56,915 nt of DNA. It comes from DAOOOU01 sp964435635 (GTDB lineage Bacteria > Bacillota_I > Bacilli_A > RF39 > UBA660). The notes below the pieces were generated by a model, which ran no database searches, had not been told where the DNA came from, and saw nothing but the letters and a program-made list of their open reading frames with translations. Both the position numbers and the translations under genes were made by a program. The DNA is taken from contig CAYSZU010000002.1 in the NCBI GenBank assembly GCA_964435635.1, forward strand, positions 1 through 56,915, written 5' to 3'. This document shows positions 43,324 to 51,846 of the stretch, in pieces; within the stretch, counting starts at the first letter, position 1, and every line of letters begins with the position of its first letter.

Positions 43324-43869
43324 TTAATTTATTACTCCCTGTCGGCGGTTAGTATCAATGTGCTGCTTCTTATAACTACTAATATAATTCTTAAAGCTTT
43401 CAAACCTTTCGCCATACATTAGATAACCCGGCATAATCGTTTTATAATACTCATCACTTTTACCGAAAAAAATATTTACACCACTTGACGGAAAAAACAA
43501 ATACTTCAAGTTTTTCGAGAAAGTTCCAACATCATTAATACCTTGATTCATTCCTATAGCATCTTCCGGATCATAATCAAACTGATTCGTTAAATTGAAG
43601 GTATCACCAGGCTTTTCTTTACCATAAATAGCCATTGAAACATCATCAAAAGAAAAGGTTTGATCACCATTGTCAACCAAGACAATTGTATGTAAATCAT
43701 TACCGTCTCGACAAAAGACAATTAAACTATATACATCTACTTGTTCAAGTAACACTTTGTAATAATAACTAATTGAATTACATATTCCTTTACCACTTAA
43801 TAACAGATTATTTATTTGTTTAATCGCATCCTTACTATTGTTTTCTAATTCTTCATAGTCAAATGCCAA
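43324..43869 (-). CDS. Transglutaminase-fold protein, probably N-terminally truncated
   Basis: A triad is visible: Cys30 (GKGICNSIS), His60 (DLHTIVLVD) and Asp75 (TFSFDDVS). The protein is shorter than its relatives because the helical region before the Cys is nearly absent. The TTG at 43869 has no ribosome site, and the frame is open only to a TAG that is the stop of the gene upstream. The gene was therefore probably cut by deletion at its 5' end, or begins at a rare codon. Confidence 0.5.
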   Translation of the reverse strand: MAFDYEELENNSKDAIKQINNLLLSGKGICNSISYYYKVLLEQVDVYSLIVFCRDGNDLHTIVLVDNGDQTFSFDDVSMAIYGKEKPGDTFNLTNQFDYDPEDAIGMNQGINDVGTFSKNLKYLFFPSSGVNIFFGKSDEYYKTIMPGYLMYGERFESFKNYISSYKKQHIDTNRRQGVIN

Positions 43870-43920
43870 AGTGTTTACTAGATTATTAAATATTCTCTTT
43901 CTTCTTTCATATAAAGAAAA

Positions 43921-44475
43921 CTATCCAACTAGATCAAAACTATTTATATATTTTTCTAACTCTAGCCAATTATTAACTTGTTTTTTATTAGTTGCTAAAT
44001 TTGCAACATCCGAATACATTAGACAATTAACCCCCGCTTGTTCTAATTCATCCAAAATTGGTAAATAATCATCAATCATTAGATTGATGTTATTCTCAAG
44101 ACATATTTTTGCCTTATCCCTTGTTTTAAAAATCATTTTATCAGTAATAAGCTTGTGCTTTTTAAAGTACTCAACGGTTGCTTCAACCACACCATCAATA
44201 TGGGTATACCCTCTTGTTGTAATGATAACTATTTTATGACCTTTTTTTCTAAGACGATTAATTACTTTTTTTACATTTGGTTTTAACTGGTAATTACTTA
44301 TCATCTCGGGAAGATTGGCCTTATAAAAATCATATAATTTCCCTTCTATTTTAGGGGCGTGTAAGATCTTGTTAACTAACTCTTCATCAGCTGTTTTAAA
44401 ATACTTTTTAGCATAAACCATGATTAATTCTTTAGAATTAGTCATGGTATCGTCTATGTCTAAACCTACCGTCAT
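43921..44475 (-). CDS. HAD-family 5'(3')-deoxyribonucleotidase-like protein
   Basis: HAD motif I is GLDIDDTMTNS (Asp6 and Asp8), motif II the Thr of IITTRG, motif III a Lys near 126-135, and motif IV NLMIDDYLP. The arrangement is that of the NT5C/YorS-like nucleotidases, 184 aa. Likely action is dephosphorylation of nucleotides. It is followed by the truncated transglutaminase-fold gene and preceded by peptidase E within 20 bases. Confidence 0.83.
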   Translation of the reverse strand: MTVGLDIDDTMTNSKELIMVYAKKYFKTADEELVNKILHAPKIEGKLYDFYKANLPEMISNYQLKPNVKKVINRLRKKGHKIVIITTRGYTHIDGVVEATVEYFKKHKLITDKMIFKTRDKAKICLENNINLMIDDYLPILDELEQAGVNCLMYSDVANLATNKKQVNNWLELEKYINSFDLVG

Positions 44476-44494
44476 CTAATATCTCCTTTGCTGT

Positions 44495-45103
44495 TTATCT
44501 TTTTAGTTCCGTAGTAATTATTTCTTTACCAACATTTATAACATGTTCGTTATTAATATATAATCCTGACTCTTCATATAGAATATATAAATCATTGTTA
44601 TATTCATTAACTAAATTCTTTTGGTCTTCATTAAAATGACACCATACATCTTTATTACCTAATACATTTAAACCATTTAAGTCAGTTAAACCCACTTCGT
44701 TTTCATCACCAAATAATGCCGGATTAATTGTTTTACCAAAGATAATAGCACCAGCCGAACCACCATAAACAAATTTGTTTTCATTAAGAAAAGACATTAA
44801 TTTCACATCAAAGCCAGTTGCTTTTATTTCTTTTAATAACTTAAATGTATTACCACCACCAATATAGATTGCATCATACTTACTTAAATCAACATTAACT
44901 AAATCGGTAGTCATTTCAATATTAGTAAAACCAAAAGGTTCATAAACACTTTTAAACCAATTTAAACAACCTTCATAAGGTCCTTTATCCCATGCAATTG
45001 GGACATAAAGAATCCTTGCTTCTTTTCCTACTTCGGCGCAGAACAATTCATCTAGTTCTTTTACCTGATTGGAATCACCGCCACCGGATAATAGTAATTT
45101 CAT
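44495..45103 (-). CDS. Peptidase E-like protein (S51 family)
   Basis: A class I glutamine-amidotransferase-like fold with the nucleophile Ser in VYGGSAGAIIFGK (near residue 116), and IYIGGGNTFKLLK nearby, as in aspartyl dipeptidases and cyanophycinase relatives. Length 202 aa. The start overlaps the stop of the acetyltransferase gene upstream by four bases (ATGA). Confidence 0.88.
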   Translation of the reverse strand: MKLLLSGGGDSNQVKELDELFCAEVGKEARILYVPIAWDKGPYEGCLNWFKSVYEPFGFTNIEMTTDLVNVDLSKYDAIYIGGGNTFKLLKEIKATGFDVKLMSFLNENKFVYGGSAGAIIFGKTINPALFGDENEVGLTDLNGLNVLGNKDVWCHFNEDQKNLVNEYNNDLYILYEESGLYINNEHVINVGKEIITTELKR

Positions 45104-45585
45104 ATAATCACTTCCTTATTTTTATTATCTGTCAAATCTAAAGACATTACAGTTTTAATATCTATAAAGTTATTGTTTTTATAAAGAATATATGCCGCTA
45201 AGTTTGAATTAAAAACCCCAACTTCGATATATCGACATTCGTTATTTAAAGACCACTCTTTAAAATTATTAATAAGTTTGGTAGCAATATTTAATCTCCT
45301 AGCCTTTTTTGCTATAAAGAGTGCATCTAATTTAGCTACCTTATTTACTACACTAGTACCATCATCAATAATAAAGCCATATAAATAACCAATGATTTCA
45401 TTATCTTTCTTAGCAATTAATAAACACCTACTTAGGTCATCAACTACTTGTTCATAAAAGTTATTAATTACAAACTTTTCGTTTATATTAATATCATAAT
45501 TTTTTTCAGTTTGAATTAAACAAGTAAAAAGTTCATTTACTTTTGGTATATCGTTTGCTGTTGCTTTAACTATTTCTATATTCAT
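45100..45585 (-). CDS. GNAT acetyltransferase
   Basis: An acetyl-CoA-dependent N-acetyltransferase. The fold is clear from the first strand IEIVKATANDIPKVNELF, the pyrophosphate loop in FIAKKARRLNIATKLI and the late strand YILYKNNNFIDI. I place the start at ATG 45585, seven bases after GGAAGG; a frame start 17 codons earlier has no site. The substrate is unknown. Confidence 0.87.
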   Translation of the reverse strand: MNIEIVKATANDIPKVNELFTCLIQTEKNYDININEKFVINNFYEQVVDDLSRCLLIAKKDNEIIGYLYGFIIDDGTSVVNKVAKLDALFIAKKARRLNIATKLINNFKEWSLNNECRYIEVGVFNSNLAAYILYKNNNFIDIKTVMSLDLTDNKNKEVII

Positions 45586-45622
45586 GGTAATTCCTTCCCT
45601 AATATAATACTTATTGAAACTA

Positions 45623-46393
45623 TTAGTCTTTTTCAAAGAACGGTTTCATTTTAGTAGTATCTTCTGTCAGATAATTAGTCTGAAATTCACTACCAACAAT
45701 ATCAAAGCCTTGGGCCGGCATTTCAATTTCATAGTCTTGATATAAAACTTTGCCAGAAACGGTTGTTAGTTCAATTCTAAATCCTAAGGTTAAAGCAACC
45801 GCTTCTCTAGTAATCCCTAAATCATTATATATTTGACTTAAAGTCGGTTGTTCATCCCAGCCGTAGTTAGAGGAGTCTAATAAAGCAATGCGATTAATTG
45901 TTACGGCTAGTGATGATTGATCAAAACTATAAATTGGTTCACTATACTCCTTAATATAATAATTCTTACTGCCTTTCAACTCGGTATTATTACCATAAGA
46001 GTTATAGTCAGCATATATTTCTTCAGCTACCCCCATTTTTGGGGTTTTAATTAATCTAATGTTACTTATTGTTTTCTTTTTAATATAATTGTTCGTATCG
46101 CTATAATCAATCATGGATGTAAATTCAGTGATAACATTAAATGTCATTGTTATATAGGCTTTACCATAATTTTCCGCTTCATCACCAAGTGATGTTGTAC
46201 TACGATAAACATTTACTAAATAACCTTTTGATAAATATTTTTTTGACAAAGAAGTCTCATTACCCGTATAACGATTTACTGAATCGTTTTCCTTTTCTTC
46301 ATAATCTTGCTTATTATCTGTTTGATTCTTATTTGTGTTGCCAAACCCAGTTAATAATAATGTTGCCAGTAACAAAATGGTTAATTTTTTCAT
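45623..46393 (-). CDS. Exported protein with a lipobox lacking cysteine
   Basis: The signal sequence (from ATG 46393, after AGAGGA) ends LLLTGFGNTNKNQ. In a normal lipoprotein this would be LTGCGN; here Cys is replaced by Phe (TTT against TGT). The mature part (about 60-255) is a beta-rich domain like DUF5067-type immunoglobulin-fold proteins, with AYITMTFNVITEF and LGFRIELTTVSGKVLY. The protein is probably secreted or held by the uncleaved signal. No known function. Confidence 0.6.
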   Translation of the reverse strand: MKKLTILLLATLLLTGFGNTNKNQTDNKQDYEEKENDSVNRYTGNETSLSKKYLSKGYLVNVYRSTTSLGDEAENYGKAYITMTFNVITEFTSMIDYSDTNNYIKKKTISNIRLIKTPKMGVAEEIYADYNSYGNNTELKGSKNYYIKEYSEPIYSFDQSSLAVTINRIALLDSSNYGWDEQPTLSQIYNDLGITREAVALTLGFRIELTTVSGKVLYQDYEIEMPAQGFDIVGSEFQTNYLTEDTTKMKPFFEKD

Positions 46394-46423
46394 AAAACTC
46401 AAGTCCTCTCGTCATAATTATAA

Positions 46424-46451
46424 CAAAAAAACAAGTAGTCTACTACTTGCT
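46424..46451 (-). terminator. Terminator upstream of the exported protein gene
   Basis: CAAGTAG, a four-base loop and CTACTTG, followed by seven T on the minus strand. It would end a transcript covering the broken frame at 46472-46597. Confidence 0.8.
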
Positions 46452-46471
46452 TTTAATAATTTAAAACTTTA

Positions 46472-46597
46472 TTATAATTTAAACGGTTTTAAACCATCTG
46501 TCAAATTAGTCGGATCAGTAAAACCATCATGTTGAGTACCAAAATTTTATTTCTCTTCGCCAAAGATTGTTTCATCTTTAACTATGGGACGAGCCAT
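46472..46597 (-). pseudogene. Small frame interrupted by an in-frame TAA
   Basis: An ATG opens MARPIVKDETIFGEEK and meets TAA at codon 17. The same frame continues NFGTQHDGFTDPTNL and TDGLKPFKL to a double stop, followed by a terminator. A TATAAT (minus strand, near 46613) precedes it. The composition looks protein-like, but the ribosome site is weak, so I call it a likely broken small gene. Confidence 0.4.
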
Positions 46598-46634
46598 GCT
46601 CACTACATATAATTATAACTGACCAATAATCAGG

Positions 46635-47021
46635 TTATTTAATTTTTATTACTTTAGTTTTTTGCTTCTTTTTAGGACGATTAATAAAGTACATAACCCC
46701 ACCAACGATTATAACGTTAGCAATTGAAGTATATAAGGTAATCCATTTATAATAGTCCATATTTTCATTACTAAAAGATTGATCATTATAAGCTAATAAA
46801 CAGCGTTGATCTTGTTCTTTTTTGCTTAATTCTTTATCTTCTTTATAATATACACAGTTATTTATTGCATACTCTTGATAAGTATATTCCCGAATAGGTT
46901 CTTTTATTATTAACCTAATTCCACTTCCACAAGCAACAACAATTGCTGCTACTAGCCAAATTAATAAAACCGCATTAGTAATTTTATATATTATTTCTTT
47001 TTCGCTACTAAATAGTATCAT
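46635..47021 (-). CDS. Small membrane protein with two helices, 128 aa
   Basis: Helices at about 15-35 and 93-112 enclose an extracellular loop with two cysteines (NNCVYY and QRCLL) that could form a disulfide. A Lys-rich tail faces the cytoplasm. AGGAGGTG precedes the ATG. No family recognised. Confidence 0.6.
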   Translation of the reverse strand: MILFSSEKEIIYKITNAVLLIWLVAAIVVACGSGIRLIIKEPIREYTYQEYAINNCVYYKEDKELSKKEQDQRCLLAYNDQSFSNENMDYYKWITLYTSIANVIIVGGVMYFINRPKKKQKTKVIKIK

Positions 47022-47085
47022 ATTTCACCTCCTACTATAAAGTAATTATATCACAGCAATTTATTTCTATCAAAAATAATAATAA

Positions 47086-47115
47086 AATAAAAGCAAGTAA
47101 CTAATTACTCGCTTT
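47086..47115 (-). terminator. Terminator of the 264-aa hypothetical gene
   Basis: AAAGCGAGTAA, a short loop and TTACTTGCTTT with one G-U pair, followed by TTATTTT on the minus strand. It overlaps the 3' end of the gene. Confidence 0.7.
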
Positions 47116-47895
47116 AACTAATGTTATATCACAATATTGGTTATTAATTGGTGGAACTACACTAATTAACTGTTCTTCATAATACTCTAAAAGGTCATTT
47201 TTTGCCTCGTTACTAGCTAATCTTGTTGCAAAAAATGTTAATGTTTTTTGTAAAAAACCTAAATCTTTGATGAGACATAAATCATTATAATTATACTTAT
47301 ATAGTGCCTCCATTGCTTGTTTAATAATTTCTAAGATTTGTTGGTAATTAGTTTCATTAATTGTTATCCCGCTTAAAACATCTAACGTGTTATGATAACG
47401 ACGAACTAAAATTAAACTTGCTATGACATTAGAAATGGTTGTTAGATCTTCGTTAATATCTGCATAACCATTTTTGTATAAGTTAATAATTAGCTTTCGC
47501 ACTTTATACTCAATACCATCGGAAGTAATAAAATGTTTATAGGCATGAATTAAATCATAAATGTGCCCATTAATAAAACTAGTAATCTCTTCAGCTGGCT
47601 TAAAATAATCACTTTCAGTTTTAGTACTAACAACGCCATTGCTCAAGAACCTTGTATAATATTCGGCATCACGGTTTTCACAGCATGCTTGAGGATAGCT
47701 TTCGTTGATGGCTCCTATTAACATTTTGATAATAAGAAGAGTATTTTCATCAGATAGATTATGCACTTTAATCATATTAGAAAATAACCCGTTCTTATCA
47801 TAGCATGGTTTTTCTATTAACATTTTGTATAGCGGAATATTATATTCGGCTTTTTGACTATCAATTATCTCGTTTAGCCCTTCTATAACTGACAT
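47101..47895 (-). CDS. Hypothetical helical protein, C-terminal part of a split gene
   Basis: All-helical, soluble, unrecognised. The ATG at 47895 lacks a ribosome site, and the frame is open and protein-like further upstream (KKNCEILLKTINPEELVYM) to about 47964. There it meets the end of the 44-codon frame starting at 48094, which has a promoter and a GGGAGG site. Removing one T from a run of five near 47963 would fuse both into a protein of about 330 aa. Confidence 0.55.
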   Translation of the reverse strand: MSVIEGLNEIIDSQKAEYNIPLYKMLIEKPCYDKNGLFSNMIKVHNLSDENTLLIIKMLIGAINESYPQACCENRDAEYYTRFLSNGVVSTKTESDYFKPAEEITSFINGHIYDLIHAYKHFITSDGIEYKVRKLIINLYKNGYADINEDLTTISNVIASLILVRRYHNTLDVLSGITINETNYQQILEIIKQAMEALYKYNYNDLCLIKDLGFLQKTLTFFATRLASNEAKNDLLEYYEEQLISVVPPINNQYCDITLVKASN

Positions 47896-47959
47896 ATATA
47901 CTAATTCTTCTGGATTAATAGTTTTTAATAAGATTTCGCAATTTTTTTTAATAGTTAAA

Positions 47960-48094
47960 TTAAAAATTAAGCAGTTCGTTAGTTATGGCATAATTAAGAC
48001 GGCTATTACCAACTGCTCCAATCTCTTTATCTAATAAATCTTTAAAAGCTCGTAACATACATTGAAGATCATCTAAGTGTTGATTAAATTTCAT
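47960..48094 (-). CDS. 44-aa frame, probable N-terminal part of the split gene
   Basis: ATG 48094 lies four bases after GGGAGG and about 45 bases after a strong promoter. The product begins MKFNQHLDDLQCMLRAFKD, is helical, and ends NELLNF at TAA. See the downstream 264-aa entry for the likely one-base frameshift. It could also be a real small protein. Confidence 0.55.
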   Translation of the reverse strand: MKFNQHLDDLQCMLRAFKDLLDKEIGAVGNSRLNYAITNELLNF

Positions 48095-48139
48095 AACGCC
48101 TCCCACTGCCTATTTTAGGCACTTTTGTAATTGGTGGTT

Positions 48140-48167
48140 ATTATATCATAACCAAGCGTAATGTCAA
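48140..48167 (-). promoter_or_regulatory. Promoter of the split helical gene
   Basis: TTGACA (minus strand, 48162-48167), 16 bases, TATAAT (48140-48145) with TGA before it (extended -10). Downstream, GCCT/AGGC forms a small hairpin before the ribosome site. Confidence 0.85.
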
Positions 48168-48189
48168 ACATTCAAAATGAAGATAATCA

Positions 48190-49122
48190 TTATATTTCTT
48201 TATACCAAAAACCAATAGTATCAATTGTAATAAAGCCGGCTCTATTATATACTTTCTGACGCTAGTCATAAGAGTTAACATAAACTTTATCAATTCCAAT
48301 TGTTTTAAGTTTATTAACAATCCCATGCATCATGGCAGTACATAGTCCCAAGCCTCGATACTTTTCTCTAGTACTAACCGGTTCGATAAAAGCCGTCTTA
48401 GTTATTTTATCAACATAACAAAAACTATAAGAGCAAATATCATCATCCCGCACGACTAGAGTTTCAAAACTATCGTTAAAATAACTTGATTTTTTTCGGG
48501 CCGTATAAGATAAGGACTCCTCATTTAATAAACTACTAAGGATTCCATTATCAGCTGATGGTTCAAAACCATAATAACAAGCCTTGGCTTTTACTAAATC
48601 ATCATATCCTTTACCAAATACTAGTTTAAAACCATCAGGTAATACTATTTCATAGTTAGTTTCACTTGGAATCTGACAATTATCATAATCCGAGGCCGCA
48701 TCTTTTGTATATCCTCTTTTTAATAATTCCAAGCTTTGATATTTTAAGCTATCGTGTGCTACTACTAAAAAATTAATTTTGCCATTATCTTGCCTCTTAA
48801 ACAAGGGAATTAATTTTCTTTCAGCCAAGTCTAGCATTTCAGGAAAGATATATTCATAACCTTTTTTAATACTTGAATTAAAACTATCGCCATCAGGTAA
48901 TATAACCCCAACTATATTACCACTATCTAACCAAATATAAATGAAGTCTTGTGATGCTTCTTGCCCTCTTTCATCTCGGTATAAAGTATCAAGTCTAAAT
49001 ACCAAATCATCAAATCTTTGAGGCAACCAACATTCCATGTTGTTATTTTCAAAATAACAATTAGTCAAAAAATCTTTAATTAGTTGGTAGTCTTCATTAA
49101 AATTAAATTTTCTTATTTTCAT
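48190..49122 (-). pseudogene. GNAT acetyltransferase with a premature TAG
   Basis: A two-domain acetyltransferase: an N-terminal GNAT-like region (to about 170) and a C-terminal GNAT domain with FIEPVSTREKYRGLGLCTAMMHG, the acetyl-CoA loop. The frame stops at TAG (48262-48264) after KVYVNSYD. The same frame goes on RQKVYNRAGFITIDTI and GFWYKEI to TAA at 48190, which is exactly the conserved last helix and strand of the fold. A single change (TGG or CAG to TAG) explains it. The truncated product (286 aa) may be inactive. Confidence 0.75.
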
Positions 49123-49171
49123 GCTCTCACCTTTTTTAAATTATAACATTTTATTTTAACTGTAAGGCATT

Positions 49172-49199
49172 AAAAAACAGATTATAATAATCTGTTTTT
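49172..49199 (-). terminator. Terminator of the 187-aa gene
   Basis: AAAAACAGATTA, loop TTA and TAATCTGTTTTT, with T runs on both strands. Confidence 0.82.
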
Positions 49200-49204
49200 G
49201 TTAT

Positions 49205-49768
49205 TTATCTTTTTAGGCCGTTTTCAACAACTTTTTTTTCGGCTTCTTCAGCCAAAGCGTTCACAGTATCCAAAATTGAATCACCAATTATTCTAAAAGG
49301 ATAAAATTGCCCATCATCATTAACATATTGCCCTGATTCAGTGTTTAAAACATAGCGATCAACTTTGCTAAATAATGTTTTTCCAAGAGGTTCAGAAATA
49401 ATAATATCTTCTTCAATTGCTCCACTTTTATTATAAAATATAATCCGTTTTTCAAGTCTTTCGAGTTGTCCTTCTAGCGGAACAGAAATTTCAGTTCTAA
49501 ATTTTGAAACTTCTTCACTTTCTGTGTCCTTTGGATAATACAAAAAACTGGCTTTAATTTCTGTGTTCCGCCCGCTAGCATTTTCAAAGATAGAAACACT
49601 TGTGGCTTTCCAAATTTCAGGAATACTAGCAAATGGTCCCCTAAGACGATGATAAACATATGATCCCATATCTAGTACATCAACGGTGGTAACCCTTTCA
49701 TGATTTTCGTCATAATTCTGCTGATCAGAAAAAGTTTTTCTACTTTTACTATCAATAATAAGATCCAT
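49205..49768 (-). CDS. Hypothetical protein, 187 aa
   Basis: Soluble alpha-beta protein without signal peptide. The order is a charged N-terminus, a segment with MGSYVYHRLRGPFASIPEIW, a beta stretch and a C-terminal helix. I do not recognise it. A GGAGATG site precedes the ATG. It appears to be transcribed on its own. Confidence 0.55.
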   Translation of the reverse strand: MDLIIDSKSRKTFSDQQNYDENHERVTTVDVLDMGSYVYHRLRGPFASIPEIWKATSVSIFENASGRNTEIKASFLYYPKDTESEEVSKFRTEISVPLEGQLERLEKRIIFYNKSGAIEEDIIISEPLGKTLFSKVDRYVLNTESGQYVNDDGQFYPFRIIGDSILDTVNALAEEAEKKVVENGLKR

Positions 49769-49851
49769 AACACATCTCCTTCATATATATTTATATTATA
49801 TCATTTATCTTTGATTTATAAATAATTTTTATCTTATTTATCGTTTTTAAG

Positions 49852-49953
49852 TCAATAAAATAGAATCGGGCTATCTACCCTTATTTCTAAATTACCATTC
49901 TTATCACTAACATTCATTATTTTAACCTTCTTACTATTATAATCATAAACCAA
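49852..49953 (-). pseudogene. Short protein-like remnant
   Basis: A 33-codon open stretch (YDYNSKKVKIMNVSDKNG, then LEIRVDSPILFY and TGA) has a TTG but no ribosome site. Alternating polar and hydrophobic residues look like beta strands. It lies just downstream of the 597-aa transglutaminase-fold gene and may be the leftover end of a deleted gene. The rest of 49769-49966 shows nothing. Confidence 0.3.
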
Positions 49954-49966
49954 TTAGATATAAATA

Positions 49967-51760
49967 TTACCCCAAAGTTTGAACAGAAACTGCTCCTTCA
50001 AATATTTCGTTAGGAAATTCATTTTGATCTATTCTTACCTTTTCTTCTAGTAATTTTTCTCTAATAGTTTCAATATCATCGCTTTGATTTTTAGAAATAA
50101 GAGCGGCATTAATAATCGTTTCATTTGATATCTGTTTATTTGACTTAGCAACTATTATGTTGCCAGCCATAGTTAAAAACATATTAAAATTATTCCCGCT
50201 TGGGTTTGCTTTTGCGTTGTCATAAGTTTCTTTTAAACTATCATGGGCAGCTAAGTCAATTTGTGATAAAACCGTCATGATTTTATCACAAACAAAACGA
50301 TACATCGTGATTATATTATTTTTTTCCTTTAACCCGGAATTTTGATTTCTTCTGTACTCGATATTTAAAAAAACGTTTATTTTTTCACAATAATCTTCAA
50401 AACTATGCACATCAAATATTAAATCAAGGTTTGTTAAATCCATGGCATAATGGGATTTTTGCATACTGTCATAACTTACCGCAGCATAGTTATAATAATC
50501 TTTTCCCATCCCATTATCCCAAGTGGGATCAGCAATATAATAACCATTTATGCCATATTTAGGATCTTCTAGATTAACCATTACCCGTGCGTGACCAGAA
50601 GAGATTATTTGTTTACCTTCTTCATATTTTCGAACCCATGTTCCATAAATAATAGCATTAATGCCAACCTTATCTAATAAGGTAATTAATAATTTGGAAA
50701 AACCAACACAAACCATGTATTCGCCATCTAAAATGTATTTTAAATCCCGCGCTTGATCTTTATCTTTTTCATTTTCTTTATATGGCTTATAGTTTTTAAC
50801 GATATTATAAACCGCTAAATATTTTTCAAAAGGTGACATTGGGCTATTTTTAATATTTTCAACTAGTTTAGCCAATTTTTCTTCTTCTTTTTTATAAGCG
50901 CTATAAGTATAGTCATTAGCATCACTAATTAGAATTAGTTTAATACTTTGGCAGTCATAACTATATTTTGCAAATAGACTCCTTTTATTAACCAAAAGAG
51001 AAACCATGTTTTTTTTGCCGAGACTCTCTAATTGGTCAATAATTTTTTTTGCCCCCCGATAATAGTTTTCTTCTTCTGTCGCGGTTGGATGACCATCTAA
51101 ATTATAACTATATTCCCCTGAAGAAATAATAATATCTGCTTGGTCATTTACATACTTTAGATTTTCAAAATCATGTTCATTTAAATCATATTTAATATAT
51201 ATTTTCTGATTTTCATTTAGTTCTTTCATGCTATAAGTACCGATAACTCTATCAGTACTTACTTTAGTAATATTATTTCTTTTAAGGATTCTCGCCACAA
51301 TGAAATTATCATTTAACTGTTTAATTTGTTCTTTAGTTAAATCGATATTTACAAAATCATATCTTCGGCCTTTAATAGCAAGTAGTTTTTCAAATAACTC
51401 AGCGGAAAATATTTGCTTATCTACTACAACATAAGGGTCTTTTGATTCTAAAACATATTTAATCATTTCGTTAAAAATAGCATCCTTGTGTTTTTCAAAG
51501 AATGATTTATTAATCATAATACTAGATATAAAAGACTTATCCGTAATTGCAATAGAGTGTTGTTCATCAGTCATTATTAGGAATATATTGGCTTCAGCAG
51601 CTTTGCAATCTAAGACGTTATCAATATCATCACCAGGTGAAAATTTATCTTTTACCGTTATAATTTTACCTTTTCTTATAAGATCTAGTAAAACATCAAG
51701 ATCATTGCTAAAAGAATAGTACTTGGCAAAACTCGATTCCCAAAGATTAATTTTGTCCAT
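49967..51760 (-). CDS. Transglutaminase-fold protein, 597 aa
   Basis: An unrecognised N-terminal region (to about 300) precedes the transglutaminase-like domain that begins FEKYLAVYNIVKNYKPY. The triad is Cys351 (YMVCVGFSK), His390 (SSGHARVMV) and Asp411 (YYIADPTWDNG); the DPTWD block is the most typical of the four copies here. The C-terminal 150 residues are helical. No export signal. The start is ATG 51760, five bases after AGGTGA, not the earlier GTG. It is transcribed away from an SGNH-like hydrolase gene with a 76-base divergent spacer. Confidence 0.7.
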   Translation of the reverse strand: MDKINLWESSFAKYYSFSNDLDVLLDLIRKGKIITVKDKFSPGDDIDNVLDCKAAEANIFLIMTDEQHSIAITDKSFISSIMINKSFFEKHKDAIFNEMIKYVLESKDPYVVVDKQIFSAELFEKLLAIKGRRYDFVNIDLTKEQIKQLNDNFIVARILKRNNITKVSTDRVIGTYSMKELNENQKIYIKYDLNEHDFENLKYVNDQADIIISSGEYSYNLDGHPTATEEENYYRGAKKIIDQLESLGKKNMVSLLVNKRSLFAKYSYDCQSIKLILISDANDYTYSAYKKEEEKLAKLVENIKNSPMSPFEKYLAVYNIVKNYKPYKENEKDKDQARDLKYILDGEYMVCVGFSKLLITLLDKVGINAIIYGTWVRKYEEGKQIISSGHARVMVNLEDPKYGINGYYIADPTWDNGMGKDYYNYAAVSYDSMQKSHYAMDLTNLDLIFDVHSFEDYCEKINVFLNIEYRRNQNSGLKEKNNIITMYRFVCDKIMTVLSQIDLAAHDSLKETYDNAKANPSGNNFNMFLTMAGNIIVAKSNKQISNETIINAALISKNQSDDIETIREKLLEEKVRIDQNEFPNEIFEGAVSVQTLG

Positions 51761-51819
51761 CTGATTCACCTACTCTTATAGATTATTATATCAAAAAACC
51801 ACTATTTAAGCGCGTTTTA

Positions 51820-51828
51820 TGTTATAAT
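51820..51828 (+). promoter_or_regulatory. Extended -10 promoter of the SGNH-like gene
   Basis: TGTTATAAT fits the extended -10 box and lies 18 bases before the ATG at 51847, with GAAGGTG between. No clear -35 box is seen. Confidence 0.55.
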
Positions 51829-51846
51829 TTACATGAAGGTGTTAAT

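Noticed and set aside
40613..48264. A recoded stop codon (TAG or TGA read as an amino acid)
   Set aside because: TAG ends khpA directly before a terminator and ends the HAD gene. TGA ends the 577-aa gene within an ATGA overlap. TGG is used for Trp. The interrupted frames use different stops, so separate mutations are simpler.
48141..48326. 61-aa frame overlapping the end of the acetyltransferase
   Set aside because: It is out of frame with the conserved GNAT ending, has no ribosome site and no protein-like pattern; the continuation in the original frame explains the DNA.
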